Part shown: one piece after another, positions 1 through 8,911 of the stretch
Numbering within the stretch: position 1 is the first letter of the stretch
Layout of the letters: every line of letters begins with the position of its first letter
Source of the DNA: CAZOKH01 sp964580315
GTDB taxonomy: Bacteria > Chloroflexota > Anaerolineae > Anaerolineales > Anaerolineaceae
Reading direction: 5' to 3'
NCBI GenBank assembly: GCA_964580315.1
Contig: CAZOKH010000024.1
Coordinates: 1 to 41,276, forward strand
DNA: 41,276 nucleotides
The notes under the pieces: generated by a model
Told to the model about the DNA's origin: nothing
The model's database searches: none
What the model saw: only the letters and a program-made list of their open reading frames with translations
Program-made: the position numbers and the translations under genes

Positions 1-1573
1 CTACAAACCACTGACTGAATAACTTGACTGTGTCTTCGGCAAATTGCAGGCGGGTTAAACGCCTGTCAGCTTCACACAGGTTTTGCTGCATCACCACAAA
101 GGTATCGGGCGATTCCCAGTAGCCCAGCATGGCAACCGGGCCGCACTCTTCTGTTTCAGTGATCCGGTATTGGCCGTCCAAACCGACCATCAGGGGCATA
201 CTGTCGCCTTCCAGGGTGAGGTCCAATTGTGCTTCAGTTTCGTTCACCTGGTGCAGCGCGAACATGCTCCAACTGCCTCTGCCGGTTACCAGCCATTGCT
301 TGCCATCCACCTCATGCGCTTTTGGGGGAATTTCGGATGAAGGGAAGGTGCGCGGAGTGGATAAGGTGTCGACGGCGGTTTGCAGGCGTTTGAGGGCAGC
401 GGCGTTATCAGGCAGGGGATTGTGCGATTGAGCGGCGGGAATTAGATAGTCATCCACCAGATCATTGTGCAGGATTTTTTCGCCGCTTTCACCGGCGGTG
501 AAGACCACCACCATATCTTGTTTGGGCAAGACGCGGATTTGCTGCCCGCCCCAGCCCAGTGCATAGTAATCTCCCTGCGGGCGCAGCCACCACTGGTAGC
601 CGTATCCAACATCGGGTGAAGGTTGAGAGTGGATTTGTGTGGAAGTCTTGATCCAATCGCCCGATAGAATTTGCTTGTCCTGCCACATGCCGTTGTCCAG
701 ATAGACCTGGCCGATTTTTGCCATATCGACCGGCAGCAGTTCCAGGCCGGTGCCGCCCACGGTGTGGCGGGTGTAATCCTTGTCCCAGGCAAAGTCGGTT
801 ATCTCCACAGGGGTGAAGAGATGCTCTTCGGCGAAATCGGCGCCTGTGGAACCGGTTTCCTGTTGCAGGATTATTGAAAGCATGTGCGAACCGCCGGAGT
901 TGTAATTATAAACTTCCCCTGGTTCGGCAACCATGGCGGGGGTAAAGAAATATTCGACCGGGTCGCTTGATTCCAGAATGCCCCAATGATCGTTTAGCCC
1001 TGAATAGAGCGGCTCTGTCCATTCAACACCGCTGTTCATTGCCAGCAGGTGTTCGATGGTGATTTCCTTTTTTCCTGGGTCGTCAATCGGAATGTCAGGA
1101 AAATAGTCAGCTACGGGTTTGTTCACCGATTCCAGCACACCTTTTTCCAGCGCTATGCCCACCAGGGTGGCAGTTATGCTTTTGGTAGCAGAATGGACAC
1201 CGTGGCGTGTTTGCGGGCGGAAAGGATGAGCATAAACTTCCAGGATTAGTACCCCGTGTCGGACAACAAGCAGGCTGTGAATGTGGCGGTTATCCTGGTG
1301 GATTTTTTCCAGCATGGCAGCCAGCAGGCTGGATGAAACACCCTGTTCTTCAGGTGTGGAACGTGGCCAAACCCAGGTTGAAGCTGGAGAAGGCAACCTT
1401 TCCATGGTTTGCTGTGTGGCTGGTGTTGGGATTGATGGGGGTGTTGCGAAAACCTGGCTGGTGGCTGTTTGTGTGGCTGAAGGGAGAGCAGGGGATTGGG
1501 CTGGTGTGGTTTGCGAAACACAAGCTGACAAAATGGTTATCAGGATGAAAAAGAAACATTTACGAGCTTTCAT
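1..1573 (-). CDS. Serine beta-lactamase-like hydrolase lipoprotein (3' end cut by window edge)
   Basis: An unbroken minus-strand frame of 524 codons runs from ATG at 1573 to the left edge with no stop. It begins with a lipoprotein signal (lipobox LSAC, Cys18) and a Thr/Pro/Ser-rich linker to about residue 60. A class C beta-lactamase/esterase domain (Pfam Beta-lactamase, PF00144) follows. The SxxK nucleophile motif is S-A-T-K, with Ser128 and Lys131, and a tyrosine motif YNYNSGG lies near residue 220. Such secreted hydrolases act on peptides, esters or amides outside the membrane; the substrate cannot be told from sequence, and true antibiotic resistance is unlikely. There is no Shine-Dalgarno site before the ATG, and a -10-like box lies only six bases upstream. 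The gene is divergent from the sugar operon. The family is clear and the function is open. Confidence 0.88.
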   Translation of the reverse strand, partial: MKARKCFFFILITILSACVSQTTPAQSPALPSATQTATSQVFATPPSIPTPATQQTMERLPSPASTWVWPRSTPEEQGVSSSLLAAMLEKIHQDNRHIHSLLVVRHGVLILEVYAHPFRPQTRHGVHSATKSITATLVGIALEKGVLESVNKPVADYFPDIPIDDPGKKEITIEHLLAMNSGVEWTEPLYSGLNDHWGILESSDPVEYFFTPAMVAEPGEVYNYNSGGSHMLSIILQQETGSTGADFAEEHLFTPVEITDFAWDKDYTRHTVGGTGLELLPVDMAKIGQVYLDNGMWQDKQILSGDWIKTSTQIHSQPSPDVGYGYQWWLRPQGDYYALGWGGQQIRVLPKQDMVVVFTAGESGEKILHNDLVDDYLIPAAQSHNPLPDNAAALKRLQTAVDTLSTPRTFPSSEIPPKAHEVDGKQWLVTGRGSWSMFALHQVNETEAQLDLTLEGDSMPLMVGLDGQYRITETEECGPVAMLGYWESPDTFVVMQQNLCEADRRLTRLQFAEDTVKLFSQWFV

Positions 1574-1579
1574 ATATGG

Positions 1580-1609
1580 ATTGTAACCGAATCATCCTCT
1601 AATCGTAAA
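1580..1609 (-). promoter_or_regulatory. Putative promoter of the beta-lactamase-like gene, leaderless type
   Basis: On the minus strand, TTTACG (1609-1604), an 18-base spacer and TACAAT (1585-1580) are followed by only six bases (CCATAT) and then the ATG at 1573. Transcription starting about seven bases after the -10 box would begin on the start codon itself. No GGAGG-like site precedes the ATG. The -35 match is 4 of 6, so this is a moderate call. Confidence 0.4.
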
Positions 1610-1656
1610 CGAGAGGTTAGAGATATTAATGATTTTGTTAAAGTCATTAAAGGCTA

Positions 1657-1685
1657 TTTACAAATCCATTTGAAGGTGATATACT
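1657..1685 (+). promoter_or_regulatory. Sigma70-type promoter of the sugar/polyol operon
   Basis: TTTACA (1657-1662), a 17-base spacer and TATACT (1680-1685) each match the sigma70 consensus at five of six positions. The expected start point is near 1692, which lies at the edge of the palindrome at 1694-1707. The first gene starts at 1785, giving a leader of about 90 bases. Confidence 0.65.
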
Positions 1686-1693
1686 GTCATAAA

Positions 1694-1707
1694 TGAGAAC
1701 GTTCTTA
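1694..1707 (+). promoter_or_regulatory. LacI-family operator-like palindrome
   Basis: The 14-base site TGAGAACGTTCTTA is a near-perfect palindrome (12 of 14 positions symmetric) centred on CG, the typical layout of LacI/GalR operators. It sits just downstream of the -10 box, where a bound repressor would block transcription. A LacI-family regulator is encoded by the second gene of the operon (2666-3685), so self-regulation and substrate induction are likely. The link is inferred from position and symmetry. Confidence 0.6.
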
Positions 1708-1784
1708 TTATTCTGAAAAAATAAGACAAGATAAATGAGAATTGAATTGAATAATTGCAACAATGTAACAGGAGGCGGGCATTT

Positions 1785-2654
1785 ATGTCAGATACTTTAT
1801 TGTTCGGATTGATTTTGTTCGATATTATCGAAGGGAAAAAATATATCGGCGGACCGGCCATTAATATTGCGCTCCATATGGCTTATCATGGTGTGCGCCC
1901 GACGTTGATATCCAGTGTTGGCGATGATGAATTGGGTGAAATTTCCAAAAAAATGCTGGATGATAATGGCATCTCTACTGATTACATTAAAACGGATTAT
2001 CAGCATGAAACTGGAAAGGTTAATGTAATCCTTGATTCGTCTGGCAATCCGACTTTCGATTTACAACGCCAGGTAGCTTATGACTTTATTACGCTAACCG
2101 ACTCGCAAATTGAAGCATTGTGCAATACACAATTTGATATTTTGTATTTTGGCACGGTTGTCCAGAGAACGCCGGTAAGTGCTGAAACCCTAAAAACAAT
2201 TATTCAGCGCGTTCCACATAAGATTGTATTTTTTGATATCAACTTACGCAAAGGGCACTACACCAGAGAAGTTGTGGATTTCTCTTTGCAGCATACCGAT
2301 ATTTTTAAGCTCAACGACCAGGAAGTTGTTGAAATTTCAAATATCTTTTATTTGGGCTTGACCGAAGAAAAAAGCATTGTGGATTGGGTTTTGAAAAACT
2401 ATCCCATCCAGACAGTTTTGGTAACCAGGGGTGAAAATGGCGTAAGCCTGTATGCAAATGGCGAAAGACACGATTTCGCCGGAATAAAGGTGCAGGTCAA
2501 AGATACGGTGGGGGCTGGCGATGCTTTTTCTGCTGGTTTCATCATGGAATATTTGAAGAGCGGTGACCTGATGCTTGCCTCTCAAAAAGGGAATGAGTTG
2601 GGTGCTTATGTGGCTGCCAGATCAGGCGCTGTTCCTGAGATTGATGAAAAATAG
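1785..2654 (+). CDS. PfkB-family carbohydrate kinase (fructokinase-like)
   Basis: This 289-residue protein has the ribokinase/PfkB signatures: an N-terminal GGPAINIALHMA segment (about residues 26-37) that binds sugar, and a C-terminal DTVGAGDAFSAGF motif whose Asp246 is the catalytic base, with the anion hole formed by GAG. The N-terminal EGKKYIGG run resembles bacterial fructokinases. The start at 1785 is chosen because GGAGG at 1771-1775 lies nine bases upstream; a longer TTG start at 1755 has no ribosome site. It phosphorylates a sugar or ketose with ATP in the cytoplasm. As first gene of the operon, 11 bases before the LacI gene, it probably acts on the same substrate class as the transporter. 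The exact sugar is unknown, and the presence of a second kinase (8912-10453) implies two substrates or two steps. Confidence 0.88.
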   Translation: MSDTLLFGLILFDIIEGKKYIGGPAINIALHMAYHGVRPTLISSVGDDELGEISKKMLDDNGISTDYIKTDYQHETGKVNVILDSSGNPTFDLQRQVAYDFITLTDSQIEALCNTQFDILYFGTVVQRTPVSAETLKTIIQRVPHKIVFFDINLRKGHYTREVVDFSLQHTDIFKLNDQEVVEISNIFYLGLTEEKSIVDWVLKNYPIQTVLVTRGENGVSLYANGERHDFAGIKVQVKDTVGAGDAFSAGFIMEYLKSGDLMLASQKGNELGAYVAARSGAVPEIDEK

Positions 2655-2665
2655 CGGAGCGGTTC

Positions 2666-3685
2666 ATGTCAACAATTCTGGATGTGGAAAAACAATGCGG
2701 CGTCTCTCGGTCAACAATCTCTCGATATTTAAATGGAAAGAAAGTGAGAGAAGCCAATCGAGTAAAGATCGAGCAAGCCATTAAGGAGATGTCTTTCCAA
2801 AAGAATCCCCTGGCAAGCGGTCTAAAATCCAGCAAAACCTATACGGTAGGCTGCGTGCTGCCCGACATCAATGACCCGTTTTTCACGCTGATTATTAAAA
2901 CTTTTCAGGCGCACATGCTGGAAAATGGGTACCAGACCATATTCAACACCTTTGGCAATGATTTGAAAATTGAAGTAGATCAGGTTAAAACCCTTGCGAA
3001 CAAGCGTGTTGATGGTCTGGTTGTTGCGACCAATAATAAAGATGGTTCCCACATCCAGGCCTGCCTGGACGAGAATTTGCCGGTTGTGCTTCTGGACAGG
3101 TTGATTGATGGCCTGGAATGCGATAGCGTGACGGTGGACAATTATTACGCAGTCTACGACGCTATTCTGGTCGCGATCAGGAAGGGGCATAAAAACATTG
3201 GTTATATCAGGGGGAATGATTTATATACAGATGTTGTCCGTTTCAATGGTTTTAAGGACGCACTTGAGAACAACGGCATTGAACTGAAGAAAGAATATAT
3301 TGTGAAAGCCGACATTGTGGAGCATGATGCGGCACGCCAGTTTATGCGATTGATGAATTTGCCCAATCCCCCTTCCTTAATTTTTTGTTCAAATGTCTAT
3401 TTATCCATGGGGGCGCTTGAGGCCATGCTTGAGTATGGTCTGGAAATTCCCAGGGATGTGTCTGTGATGACCTTTGACCAACTGTCATCGCTTCCATATT
3501 ATGGCTTTACAAAATGTATCAAACCAGAATTTACCAGTATTTGCCAACCCCTCAAAAAAATTGGGATGACTACTGCTGAAGTATTGCTAAGACGACTGGA
3601 GCTTGGAATGGAAAATTATCAACCCATCCAGGAGGAATTGAAAACCAGTTTTTACATGACAAATTCCGTGGCGGATATTAACTGA
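2666..3685 (+). CDS. LacI-family transcriptional regulator
   Basis: A 339-residue repressor with an N-terminal LacI helix-turn-helix (about residues 2-24, core CGVSRSTISRYLNGK), a hinge helix near residues 48-56, and a type I periplasmic-binding-protein-like sensor domain (about 60-335) that binds the inducer sugar. The start has GGAG at 2656-2659, six bases upstream. It lies directly after the kinase and 204 bases before the binding-protein gene. The palindrome at 1694-1707 is its likely operator. Family rules predict that it leaves DNA when a sugar or sugar phosphate from the pathway binds. The ligand cannot be named from sequence. Confidence 0.92.
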   Translation: MSTILDVEKQCGVSRSTISRYLNGKKVREANRVKIEQAIKEMSFQKNPLASGLKSSKTYTVGCVLPDINDPFFTLIIKTFQAHMLENGYQTIFNTFGNDLKIEVDQVKTLANKRVDGLVVATNNKDGSHIQACLDENLPVVLLDRLIDGLECDSVTVDNYYAVYDAILVAIRKGHKNIGYIRGNDLYTDVVRFNGFKDALENNGIELKKEYIVKADIVEHDAARQFMRLMNLPNPPSLIFCSNVYLSMGALEAMLEYGLEIPRDVSVMTFDQLSSLPYYGFTKCIKPEFTSICQPLKKIGMTTAEVLLRRLELGMENYQPIQEELKTSFYMTNSVADIN

Positions 3686-3889
3686 TGAAGCCGCCAAAAG
3701 GTTGAAAAAAGGAGGCAATAACTGCATGAATTGATTTGAAACAAAGTGATTGTACTGCTGTAAAGAGAAAGCAAGAAAGTGGTTCTGGTCAGGATTAAAT
3801 TTGCTTGACTGATTGAACCATGAAGCTGAATGTAACATGACCTGAAGTAACAAATCAATATTTGACAAGAATTGTGGAGGAAAGTACTG

Positions 3890-4909
3890 ATGAAAAAGTT
3901 TTGGATGTTGACATTAGTGATTGCCCTGGTTTTCGCTCTGGGCGCTTGCACTGCCGCCCCGGCTGCCCCCGCTGCTGAAGAACCCGCCGCCGAAGAGCCT
4001 GCTGCTGAAGCCCCTGCCGAAGAAGCCCCCGCCGAAGAAGCCGCTGCTGAAACTTTGGAGATTGCTTTGCTTGTGAAAGCAACGGATTCGGGTTTCTGGC
4101 AAAAAGTGATTGAAGGTGGAACGGCTTTTAATGAAGAGAACGAAAATGTGAATGTCACCGTTTACGGCCCCGCTTCTGAGGCAGACGTTGATGAATCCAT
4201 TTCCATCCTGGAAAACGTTATCACCAGTGGACCCGATGCAATCGTCATCGCTTCCAATGCGGGTGAAGGTGCTGTGGCTGCTTTGAAAGACGCAGTTGCC
4301 AATGGCATTCCTGTGCTTACCGTGGACACCACCATCCCGACGGATGTTGTGACCACTCACCTGGCCACCGACAATGTGCTGGGCGGCGCCCTGGCTGCTG
4401 AAGCAATGGTTGATGAAATGAAAGCTGCCGGAAAAGAATTGAAAGGCAAAGTTGCCATTGTTGCAGCAGTTGCCGGCGTTCAGACTATTGTTGACCGCGA
4501 TGGTGGTTTCGTTGACAAAATGGCAGAGATTGCCCCCGAAATCGAAGTTTTGACTCCGGTCTATGTTGACAATGAGATTGAAAAAGCTCTGACAGAAACC
4601 GAACAGATCATCACCCGCGAAGGCGACCAACTGGTTGGTATCTATGCTGACAACAACCACACTGGCGACGGTGTTGGGCGTGCGATTAAACAGGCCGGCC
4701 TGCAGGATTCTGTTGTGGTGGTTGCATTTGATGATGACCAGGAACAGATTGACTTTCTCAAAGAAGGCGTCATTAAAACCCTCATCATCCAGGATCCCTA
4801 TAACATGGGCTATTTGGGCTGTGAGTATGCTGTAAAAGCCATCAATGGCGAAGAACTTCCTAAATTTGTTGACACTGGTGTGAAAGTTACCAGAGCCGCA
4901 GATCTCTAA
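3890..4909 (+). CDS. Sugar ABC transporter substrate-binding lipoprotein (RbsB-like)
   Basis: A 339-residue lipoprotein. The signal peptide ends in the lipobox LGAC (Cys20); residues 21-50 form an Ala/Glu/Pro-rich linker that holds the domain away from the membrane. The remainder is a type I periplasmic-binding fold of the ribose/xylose/allose group (Peripla_BP_4), with the typical sequence DAIVIASNAGEG and a C-terminal half containing VVVVAFDDDQEQ. It captures a sugar or sugar alcohol and delivers it to the permease at 6586. ATG 3890 is preferred because GGAGG at 3876-3880 precedes it by nine bases; an upstream TTG at 3872 does not fit. A 13-bp perfect hairpin follows the stop codon, as is common after highly expressed binding-protein genes. 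The linker is encoded by near-repetitive GCC/GAA codons. Confidence 0.92.
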   Translation: MKKFWMLTLVIALVFALGACTAAPAAPAAEEPAAEEPAAEAPAEEAPAEEAAAETLEIALLVKATDSGFWQKVIEGGTAFNEENENVNVTVYGPASEADVDESISILENVITSGPDAIVIASNAGEGAVAALKDAVANGIPVLTVDTTIPTDVVTTHLATDNVLGGALAAEAMVDEMKAAGKELKGKVAIVAAVAGVQTIVDRDGGFVDKMAEIAPEIEVLTPVYVDNEIEKALTETEQIITREGDQLVGIYADNNHTGDGVGRAIKQAGLQDSVVVVAFDDDQEQIDFLKEGVIKTLIIQDPYNMGYLGCEYAVKAINGEELPKFVDTGVKVTRAADL

Positions 4910-4921
4910 AAATTAATGCAA

Positions 4922-4956
4922 GTGGATATCCGGGCGTAAACAACCCGGATATCCAC
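4922..4956 (+). other. Perfect 13-bp hairpin between binding-protein and ATPase genes
   Basis: GTGGATATCCGGG (4922-4934) pairs perfectly with CCCGGATATCCAC (4944-4956) around a nine-base loop. Only a mixed AT stretch, not a T-run, follows. This fits a stem that protects the upstream mRNA from 3' exonucleases, or a weak attenuator that keeps binding-protein levels above those of the membrane parts. Confidence 0.7.
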
Positions 4957-5051
4957 AAGTTATTATAAAAAGTATGACATGGTTCCGCCATCATCCTACC
5001 CCTTAGTATGTTTTAGATGCCAGAGCTGATTTTGTAAGGTATGAGGAAAAA

Positions 5052-6551
5052 ATGAGTGATCAAGTAAAAGAAATCGTTCGCATGGAAAATATATGCAAAA
5101 CATTTCCTGGCGTCCAGGCACTTTCAGATGTAAACATCAAGATCAATTCGGGTGAAATTCACGCAATAGTTGGAGAAAATGGCGCTGGCAAATCGACTTT
5201 GATAAAAATTCTCATGGGGGTCTTTCCAAAAACAAGCGGCGAGATTTTTATTGAGGGAAAAAAAGTTGACATTTCAAGCCCCGGAATATCGAGAGACCTG
5301 GGCCTTAGTGCGGTTTATCAAGATGTGACCATTGCACGTCACTTGACGGTTGCAGAGAATTTTTTCCTCGGAAAAATTCCAAAAAATAAACTGGGACTGG
5401 TTAACTGGAATTACATGTATGCAACCACGCAAAAAGCACTGGATAGCTTAAATATTAAAATCGATGCCCACTCACTGGTGAAGGATTTATCGGTTGCACA
5501 GCAAGAAATGGTGGTTATTGCCAAAAAGAACTTTGATCAGAGCAAACTCATTGTATTTGATGAGCCGACGGCTCTGTTAGCCAATGAAGAAGTGGATGAG
5601 TTATTTAAAATCATTCGGCATTTGAAAAACGAAGGCGCAGCCATTGTTTACATTTCGCACCGCATGGAAGAGATTTTTGAGCTGTGTGATGTTGTTACGG
5701 TTCTAAAAGACGGAAAATATGTTGACACCCTTAGGGTTTGTGAGACTAATGAAGATGAACTGGTCACTAAGATGGTTGGCCGCAAAATTGAGGATATGTA
5801 TTCGATTCAGCACTTTGAGCCAGGCGAAAAGGTGTTGGAAGTTAAACATTTAACGAAGAAATCTCGATTTAGCGATATCAACTTTGAACTTCATAAGGGT
5901 GAGATTTTGGGATTTTTCGGACTTGTTGGCTCTGGTCGAACAGAAATTATGCGTGCTGTTTTTGGGGCAGATGATTTCGACGAAGGTGAAGTGTTTATAA
6001 ATGGGCAAAAGCAAAGCATAAAAAGCCCTGTCACTGCCATCAATCTTGGAATTGGTTTTCTGCCCGAAGATAGAAAAATGCAAGGGCTAACATTGGAAAC
6101 TTCCATCAAAGAAAATGTAAATCTGGCGTCGTATGGTGAAATCTCAAAAGCCGGTTTAATAAATATCAAGCAAGAATCTATAAATGCAAAAAATTATGTA
6201 AATAAATTGAGAGTGGTAACACCTGGTATTTACCAAAAGGTGATTAACCTGAGCGGAGGCAACCAGCAAAAGGTTGTTGTAGCAAAATGGTTATGCAAGA
6301 AAAGCTGCATTTTTATTTTTGATGAACCTACTGTTGGCATTGATGTGGGGGCCAAAACTGAGATTTACAAATTATTACAAGAATTACTTGAGAGTGGAAA
6401 TGCGGTCATCGTAATATCATCCTATTTACCTGAAATTATGGGTATCGCAGACAAAATTATTGTTATCAGTGAAGGAAAACAAGTGGGAATGGTTAACCGG
6501 GATGAATATGATGATGAAAAGCTCTTGAGGATGGCTTCGGGCATCAAATAG
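5052..6551 (+). CDS. Sugar ABC transporter ATP-binding protein, duplicated ATPase (RbsA/MglA type)
   Basis: A 499-residue protein with two fused ABC ATPase domains, the layout of ribose/galactose-type importers. Domain 1 (about residues 7-245) has Walker A GENGAGKST, a degenerate signature LSVAQQE and Walker B LIVFDEPTA. Domain 2 (about 255-498) has a modified Walker A GLVGSGRTE, a strong signature LSGGNQQKVV and Walker B IFIFDEPTVGID. The altered P-loop of the second half is normal in this family. It powers the permease encoded 34 bases downstream, working on the cytoplasmic face. The 142-base gap before it holds the hairpin at 4922-4956. Confidence 0.93.
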   Translation: MSDQVKEIVRMENICKTFPGVQALSDVNIKINSGEIHAIVGENGAGKSTLIKILMGVFPKTSGEIFIEGKKVDISSPGISRDLGLSAVYQDVTIARHLTVAENFFLGKIPKNKLGLVNWNYMYATTQKALDSLNIKIDAHSLVKDLSVAQQEMVVIAKKNFDQSKLIVFDEPTALLANEEVDELFKIIRHLKNEGAAIVYISHRMEEIFELCDVVTVLKDGKYVDTLRVCETNEDELVTKMVGRKIEDMYSIQHFEPGEKVLEVKHLTKKSRFSDINFELHKGEILGFFGLVGSGRTEIMRAVFGADDFDEGEVFINGQKQSIKSPVTAINLGIGFLPEDRKMQGLTLETSIKENVNLASYGEISKAGLINIKQESINAKNYVNKLRVVTPGIYQKVINLSGGNQQKVVVAKWLCKKSCIFIFDEPTVGIDVGAKTEIYKLLQELLESGNAVIVISSYLPEIMGIADKIIVISEGKQVGMVNRDEYDDEKLLRMASGIK

Positions 6552-6585
6552 GTTTCAATAAAAAAAATTTCGGAGGCTGGTTCAA

Positions 6586-7551
6586 ATGATGGCAAAGGCT
6601 GACAGGGAACACATTTTTAAAAGGTTCACCAGGGTTGCTGAAAGCAACCTGATCATTATTTTGGTTGCATTGACATTGGCGATGTGGGCGATGGATAATA
6701 AATTTTTATCCTTCATTAATGTCACCAATCTTCTAAGACAAACCGCAATCATTGGCGTTTTGGCTGTTGGAATGACGTTTGTAATCATCTCTAGTGGGAT
6801 TGATCTGTCTGTCGGTTCTGTTTTAGCCTTAAGCAGCATAATGGCATCTCAACTGATGGTTGCGGGTGTACCAGTGTGGCTTTCCATACTCATTGCATTG
6901 ATCACAGGGGCATTACTCGGTGCGGTAATGGGGGCGATCATCCATTTAGGCAAAGTACCGGCGTTTATTGCCACTTTAGGTGGGATGACGATTGTAAGAG
7001 GTTTGGTAATGCTGATGTGCAATGCCCAGAAAGTTTCTGGCTTGCCCACAGCAATTGGCGATTTTGCAGTGCAGAGATATCTGGGAATCCCGGCGATGGC
7101 CTATGTGTGGTTCCTGACAATTCTCATTGGATGGTTCCTGTCCAAGTACACCGTTTTTGGAAGAAACACCTATGCAATCGGCAGCAATATTGAAGCGGCG
7201 AGGCTCTCCGGCATCAATATTGGCGTCAACATTTGCGGTATCTATGCTTTCTGTGCCTTCATGGCGGCAGTCGCCGGGATATTGATGACAGCCCGGCTTG
7301 GAAACGGCGTTCCGACCGCCGGACAGGGTTATGAATTGGATGCAGTCGCAGCGGTAGTGGTGGGCGGCGGTTCTTTGAGCGGCGCCATCGGCAGCGTGTT
7401 TGGAACCGTGTTGGGAACGATCATCATTGCGATGATCAGGAACGGAGGAACTTTACTGGGAATTAATCCCTTTATCCTGGACATCCTGGTGGGGGGGCTG
7501 ATCGTTGTTGCAGTTTTGATAGACCAATTAAGAAAAACCAAATCGAAATAA
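6586..7551 (+). CDS. Sugar ABC transporter permease (RbsC-like)
   Basis: A 321-residue hydrophobic protein with about eight to ten membrane segments, of the branched-chain/ribose permease group (BPD_transp_2). Family landmarks are SGIDLSVGSVLAL near residue 67, the cytoplasmic coupling stretch GRNTYAIGSNIEAARLSGIN around 190-215, and the C-terminal GGGSLSGAIGS. GGAGG at 6572-6576 supports ATG 6586; a second ATG follows directly. It forms the channel of the importer, presumably as a homodimer since only one permease gene is present. It is followed after 12 bases by the dehydrogenase gene, which ties transport to catabolism. Confidence 0.93.
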   Translation: MMAKADREHIFKRFTRVAESNLIIILVALTLAMWAMDNKFLSFINVTNLLRQTAIIGVLAVGMTFVIISSGIDLSVGSVLALSSIMASQLMVAGVPVWLSILIALITGALLGAVMGAIIHLGKVPAFIATLGGMTIVRGLVMLMCNAQKVSGLPTAIGDFAVQRYLGIPAMAYVWFLTILIGWFLSKYTVFGRNTYAIGSNIEAARLSGINIGVNICGIYAFCAFMAAVAGILMTARLGNGVPTAGQGYELDAVAAVVVGGGSLSGAIGSVFGTVLGTIIIAMIRNGGTLLGINPFILDILVGGLIVVAVLIDQLRKTKSK

Positions 7552-7563
7552 GGAGACAAAATC

Positions 7564-8730
7564 ATGTATCCATTTGAGTACTATATCCCGACAAAAGTGG
7601 TCTTTGGTGAAGGTACGGTGAAAAAGGCAGGTGAAATTGCTGCCGGGTTTGGCAAAAAAGCCATGCTGGTTTCATATGATGAAGATCTAATCAAGAAAAT
7701 TGGTTTCTACGATAAGGCCATGGAACCGCTAAAACAGGCTGGAATTGAGGTTTTGCCATTATTTGGGGTGAAATCGAACCCGGATGTTTCGCTTGTTCGA
7801 AAGGGTATCAAAATTTGCAAGGAACAAAAACCCGACGTGGTGATTGCGCTGGGCGGTGGAAGCGCCATGGATACCGCCAAGGCAATTGCTGTCGGCGCTT
7901 GCTATGATGGGGACGTTTGGGATTTCCCGGAGGGCAAAGCTGAAATTAAGGCGGCCCTGCCAGTGATGACCATCGTAACCATACCGGCTACAAGCAGTGA
8001 AATGAACCCGACGGCCGTTATTAATAATGATGAAATCAGAAGAAAAGATGGGTTTGTCAGCCCATTGATGTTCCCCAAAGTATCCATCCTCGATCCTGAA
8101 TTGACCTATTCGCTGCCTGTAAAGCAAACTGCAATTTCAGCCGCCGACATCGTTTCGCATTTGATGGAAGGCTACATCAATCACAAGGTTGAATGGGCGC
8201 CCATGCAAGACAGGTATGCTCAGGGCATGATCAAGACCATCATCGAATGCATGAGACGCTTGCAGAAAGACCCCATGGATAAAGAAGCCAGGGCAATGTT
8301 CATGTGGACAGCAACCTTTGCCTGGAACGGTTTTTATGTGTGCGGACTGGGGCAATATGATCAAATCATTCATATCGTTGGTCATTCGTTCTCAGCCTTC
8401 TATGACTTGCCGCACGGCAGCGCCATGTCGGTATCAATCCCGGCTGTCATGAAATTCCATTTGAAAGATCGGGTCAAGAAGTTCTCCGTGTTCGCCAAAG
8501 AGGTGTTTGGCATTGAAGGCGGCGAATCTGAAGAGACAGCCAGAAAAGGTATTGAGGCGCTGGTGGGCTGGTTTAAAGAAATTGACGTGCCGGTTACATT
8601 TGCAGAAGCCAAAATGCCCACCAATGAACTGGACGCAATGGCTGACGATATTCTTGAAACAGCACATCGCTGGGGGACGACAAGCTACACTAAGGAAGAT
8701 ATGTTGGCTATATTGAAACTGGCAATTTAG
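7564..8730 (+). CDS. Iron-containing alcohol dehydrogenase
   Basis: A 388-residue group III alcohol dehydrogenase (Fe-ADH). The N-terminal half binds NAD(P) through the family motif GGGSAMDTAKAIA (about residues 98-110). The helical C-terminal half contains the expected metal ligands in ISAADIVSHLMEGY (Asp and His near 194-198) and in GHSFSAFYDLPHG (two His near 277 and 287). The overall form, including the opening FEYYIPTKVVFGEGT, is close to the butanol dehydrogenase/YqhD branch. In this operon it most likely oxidises an imported polyol to a ketose, or reduces an aldehyde intermediate. It has an AAGGAG ribosome site and lies 12 bases after the permease. The substrate is inferred from context only. 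Confidence 0.92.
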   Translation: MYPFEYYIPTKVVFGEGTVKKAGEIAAGFGKKAMLVSYDEDLIKKIGFYDKAMEPLKQAGIEVLPLFGVKSNPDVSLVRKGIKICKEQKPDVVIALGGGSAMDTAKAIAVGACYDGDVWDFPEGKAEIKAALPVMTIVTIPATSSEMNPTAVINNDEIRRKDGFVSPLMFPKVSILDPELTYSLPVKQTAISAADIVSHLMEGYINHKVEWAPMQDRYAQGMIKTIIECMRRLQKDPMDKEARAMFMWTATFAWNGFYVCGLGQYDQIIHIVGHSFSAFYDLPHGSAMSVSIPAVMKFHLKDRVKKFSVFAKEVFGIEGGESEETARKGIEALVGWFKEIDVPVTFAEAKMPTNELDAMADDILETAHRWGTTSYTKEDMLAILKLAI

Positions 8731-8751
8731 GGTTGCAGTTCCCTCTCTTGA

Positions 8752-8794
8752 CTGCCTTAAAGGGATTCACTCCCTTTAAGGCAGAAGACTTTTT
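8752..8794 (+). terminator. Hairpin with T-run after the dehydrogenase (terminator or attenuator)
   Basis: CTGCCTTAAAGGGA (8752-8765) pairs perfectly with TCCCTTTAAGGCAG (8771-8784) over a five-base loop. Five T follow at 8790-8794 after a five-base spacer. The spacer makes it a weak intrinsic terminator, so partial readthrough into the xylulokinase gene is likely. Confidence 0.6.
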
Positions 8795-8911
8795 ACACAA
8801 AAAGGCATTATTGCCAGGTTTATGCTGGCATTGGAATGAATAAACACAAGCCCGACTTGCCGGTTGGCGCTATTGCATAATTTACAAAATCCAGGTTACA
8901 AGGAGCAAACC

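Noticed and set aside
442..792. A short minus-strand frame suggesting that the left-edge gene is frameshifted
   Set aside because: The correct frame, read from ATG 1573, stays open to the left edge without a shift, and its motifs are continuous.
1785..2654. Naming the PfkB kinase scrK or rbsK
   Set aside because: Motifs fit the superfamily and lean to fructokinase, but residues that decide the sugar cannot be read with confidence.
3914..4660. A 248-codon minus-strand frame opposite the sugar-binding protein
   Set aside because: It is the complement of a convincing lipoprotein gene; its Gly/Phe/Ser repeats are the mirror of the Ala/Glu-rich linker, and it has no ribosome site.
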